Assembly (NCBI GenBank): GCA_016201645.1
Contig: JACQCL010000163.1
Coordinates: forward strand, 1 to 42,447
Origin: Candidatus Rokuibacteriota bacterium
GTDB lineage: Bacteria > Methylomirabilota > Methylomirabilia > Rokubacteriales > CSP1-6
Length of the DNA: 42,447 nt
Direction: 5' to 3'
Shown: piece by piece, positions 41,451 through 42,447 of the stretch
Position numbering within the stretch: position 1 is the first letter of the stretch
Layout: each line of letters starts with the position of its first letter
Translations under genes and position numbers: made by a program
The notes under the pieces: generated by a model
The model's input: the letters and a program-made list of their open reading frames with translations, nothing else
Told to the model about the DNA's origin: nothing
Databases searched by the model: none

Positions 41451-41452
41451 GC

Positions 41453-42445
41453 ATGACCGAGCGGCGCCAGAGGGTGCTCTCGGGGATGCGCCCCACGGGA
41501 AAGCTTCACCTGGGGAACTACCTGGGCGCCCTCGACAACTGGGTCAAGCTCCAGGAGGACTACGACTGCTTCTACTTCGTCGCCAACTGGCACGCGCTCA
41601 CGACCGACTATGCGCACGCGGGCGAGATCCCGGAGAACACCGTCGAAATGCTGGCAGACTGGCTCGGCGCCGGCCTCAGCCCCGAACGCTCGACGCTCTT
41701 CGTCCAGTCGCTGGTGCCCGAGCACGCGGAGCTGCACCTGTTGTTCTCCATGATCATCCCCGTGTCGTGGCTCGAACGCGTGCCGACGTACAAGGAGATG
41801 ATCGAGCAGCTGGAACTTCAGTCGCCGTCGTATGGTCTCCTCGGCTATCCGCTGCTTCAGGCGGCAGACATCCTGATGTACAAGCCCCGGTACGTCCCGG
41901 TGGGCGTGGACCAGCTCCCGCACATCGAGCTGACCCGCGAGGTGGCCCGGCGCTTCAGCAACGCCTTCGGCCCCGTCTTTCCCGAGCCGGAGGCGAAGCT
42001 GACTGAGATTCCCAAAGTGCCCGGCACCGACGGGCGCAAGATGTCCAAGAGCTACGGCAATGCGATCTACCTCTCCGACCCGCCGGAGATCCTCACGCCG
42101 AAGATCAAGACCATGATGACCGATCCGGCCCGGAAGCGGCGGAGCGACCCGGGGAACCCCGACGTGTGCCCGGTCTTCGACCTCCACAAGATCTTCACGC
42201 CCGACGCGCCGCGGCAGGCGTGCGCCACGGGGTGCCGGACAGCCGGGATCGGCTGCCTGGACTGCAAGGGGGTTCTCCTGGAGCATCTCCTCACTCCGCT
42301 CGGGGCGATCAGGGAGCGACGTCAGAAATTCATGGAAAAGCCAAAGGAAATCACTGAGATTCTGAGAGAAGGCTCAAAGAACGCTCGAAGGGTCGCGCAG
42401 GCCACCATGGCAGAGGTCCGCCGCGCGGTAGGACTCGCCCTATGA
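41453..42445 (+). CDS. trpS: Tryptophanyl-tRNA synthetase with Fe-S-type cysteine motif
   Basis: Class I synthetase charging tRNA-Trp, 330 aa, full length. The HIGH-type motif is KLHLGN (17-22) and the KMSKS loop is at 196-200. Near the C-terminus cysteines C239, C261, C268 and C271 form C-x21-C-x6-C-x2-C (an extra C257 is also present). Thermotoga maritima TrpRS binds a [4Fe-4S] cluster through C-x22-C-x6-C-x2-C near the tRNA anticodon site, so a similar cluster is likely here. The ATG at 41453 is 2 nt after the GT2 gene; upstream in-frame sequence is within that gene and unrelated. The stop overlaps a possible ATG at 42442 for the next gene, which lies beyond the window. Confidence 0.96.
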   Translation: MTERRQRVLSGMRPTGKLHLGNYLGALDNWVKLQEDYDCFYFVANWHALTTDYAHAGEIPENTVEMLADWLGAGLSPERSTLFVQSLVPEHAELHLLFSMIIPVSWLERVPTYKEMIEQLELQSPSYGLLGYPLLQAADILMYKPRYVPVGVDQLPHIELTREVARRFSNAFGPVFPEPEAKLTEIPKVPGTDGRKMSKSYGNAIYLSDPPEILTPKIKTMMTDPARKRRSDPGNPDVCPVFDLHKIFTPDAPRQACATGCRTAGIGCLDCKGVLLEHLLTPLGAIRERRQKFMEKPKEITEILREGSKNARRVAQATMAEVRRAVGLAL

Positions 42446-42447
42446 CC

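Noticed and set aside
1..42447. CRISPR array, tRNA or rRNA genes, insertion sequences, prophage genes
   Set aside because: I read for spaced direct repeats, RNA gene signatures, transposase and phage protein motifs in all frames and found none.

Overview
The window is a dense, entirely plus-strand stretch of high-GC bacterial chromosome. I recognise 39 protein genes and part of one more, mostly separated by a few bases or overlapping by 4 to 23 nt (ATGA, GTGA and TTGA junctions). Complete lipid A/Kdo, heptose-core, Lol and Bam genes show a diderm (LPS-bearing) organism. The gene order lnt-prfB-lysS-lolCD ... bamA-ompH-lpxD-lpxA-Gfo/Idh-lpxI-lpxB-waaA-lpxK is of the kind seen in Deltaproteobacteria-like and Methylomirabilota/Rokubacteria-like lineages. 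With no 16S gene the phylum is inference only. I see no prophage, insertion sequence, CRISPR array, tRNA or rRNA.

Layout. (1) 1-5577: end of secA, a terminator, then smc, a rodZ-like gene with its own promoter, and ftsY. (2) 5591-9547: riboflavin operon ribD-ribE-ribBA-ribH ending in nusB. (3) 9552-16384: a metallophosphoesterase whose expected start codon is ATC, then lnt, prfB with the classic +1 programmed frameshift, lysS, lolC and a lolD with a +1 frame break. (4) 16429-20023: ilvE with its own promoter, and clpC with no usable start codon; this pair sits between the lol and bam genes. (5) 20079-30886: outer-membrane and lipid A block bamA, ompH, lpxD, lpxA, Gfo/Idh oxidoreductase, lpxI, lpxB, a DUF374 acyltransferase (LpxJ-like), waaA and lpxK. 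(6) 30883-41450: LPS core block with two GT9 heptosyltransferases, five GT4 glycosyltransferases (three of them tandem paralogues), heptose activation genes gmhB, hldA and hldC, and a WaaE-like GT2. (7) 41453-42445: trpS with a probable Fe-S cysteine motif.

How they work together. Blocks 5 and 6 form a near-complete LPS assembly line: acylation of UDP-GlcNAc, lipid A disaccharide, 4'-phosphorylation, Kdo, ADP-heptose supply, heptose transfer and core extension. LolCD, Lnt and BamA provide lipoprotein and OMP handling. Not seen here: lpxC, fabZ (usually between lpxD and lpxA), msbA, gmhA and hldD.

Most notable: a 70-bp two-hairpin repeat present once in each orientation, with a compensatory base-pair change between the copies, each copy encoding the C-terminal tail of a gene (lysS and a glycosyltransferase); three reading-frame anomalies within 8 kb (ATC start, lolD +1 break, clpC start loss); a near-leaderless promoter at gmhB; and a TrpRS with a C-x21-C-x6-C-x2-C motif. 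I found no clearly new multi-gene system; the repeat family is the best candidate for something undescribed.
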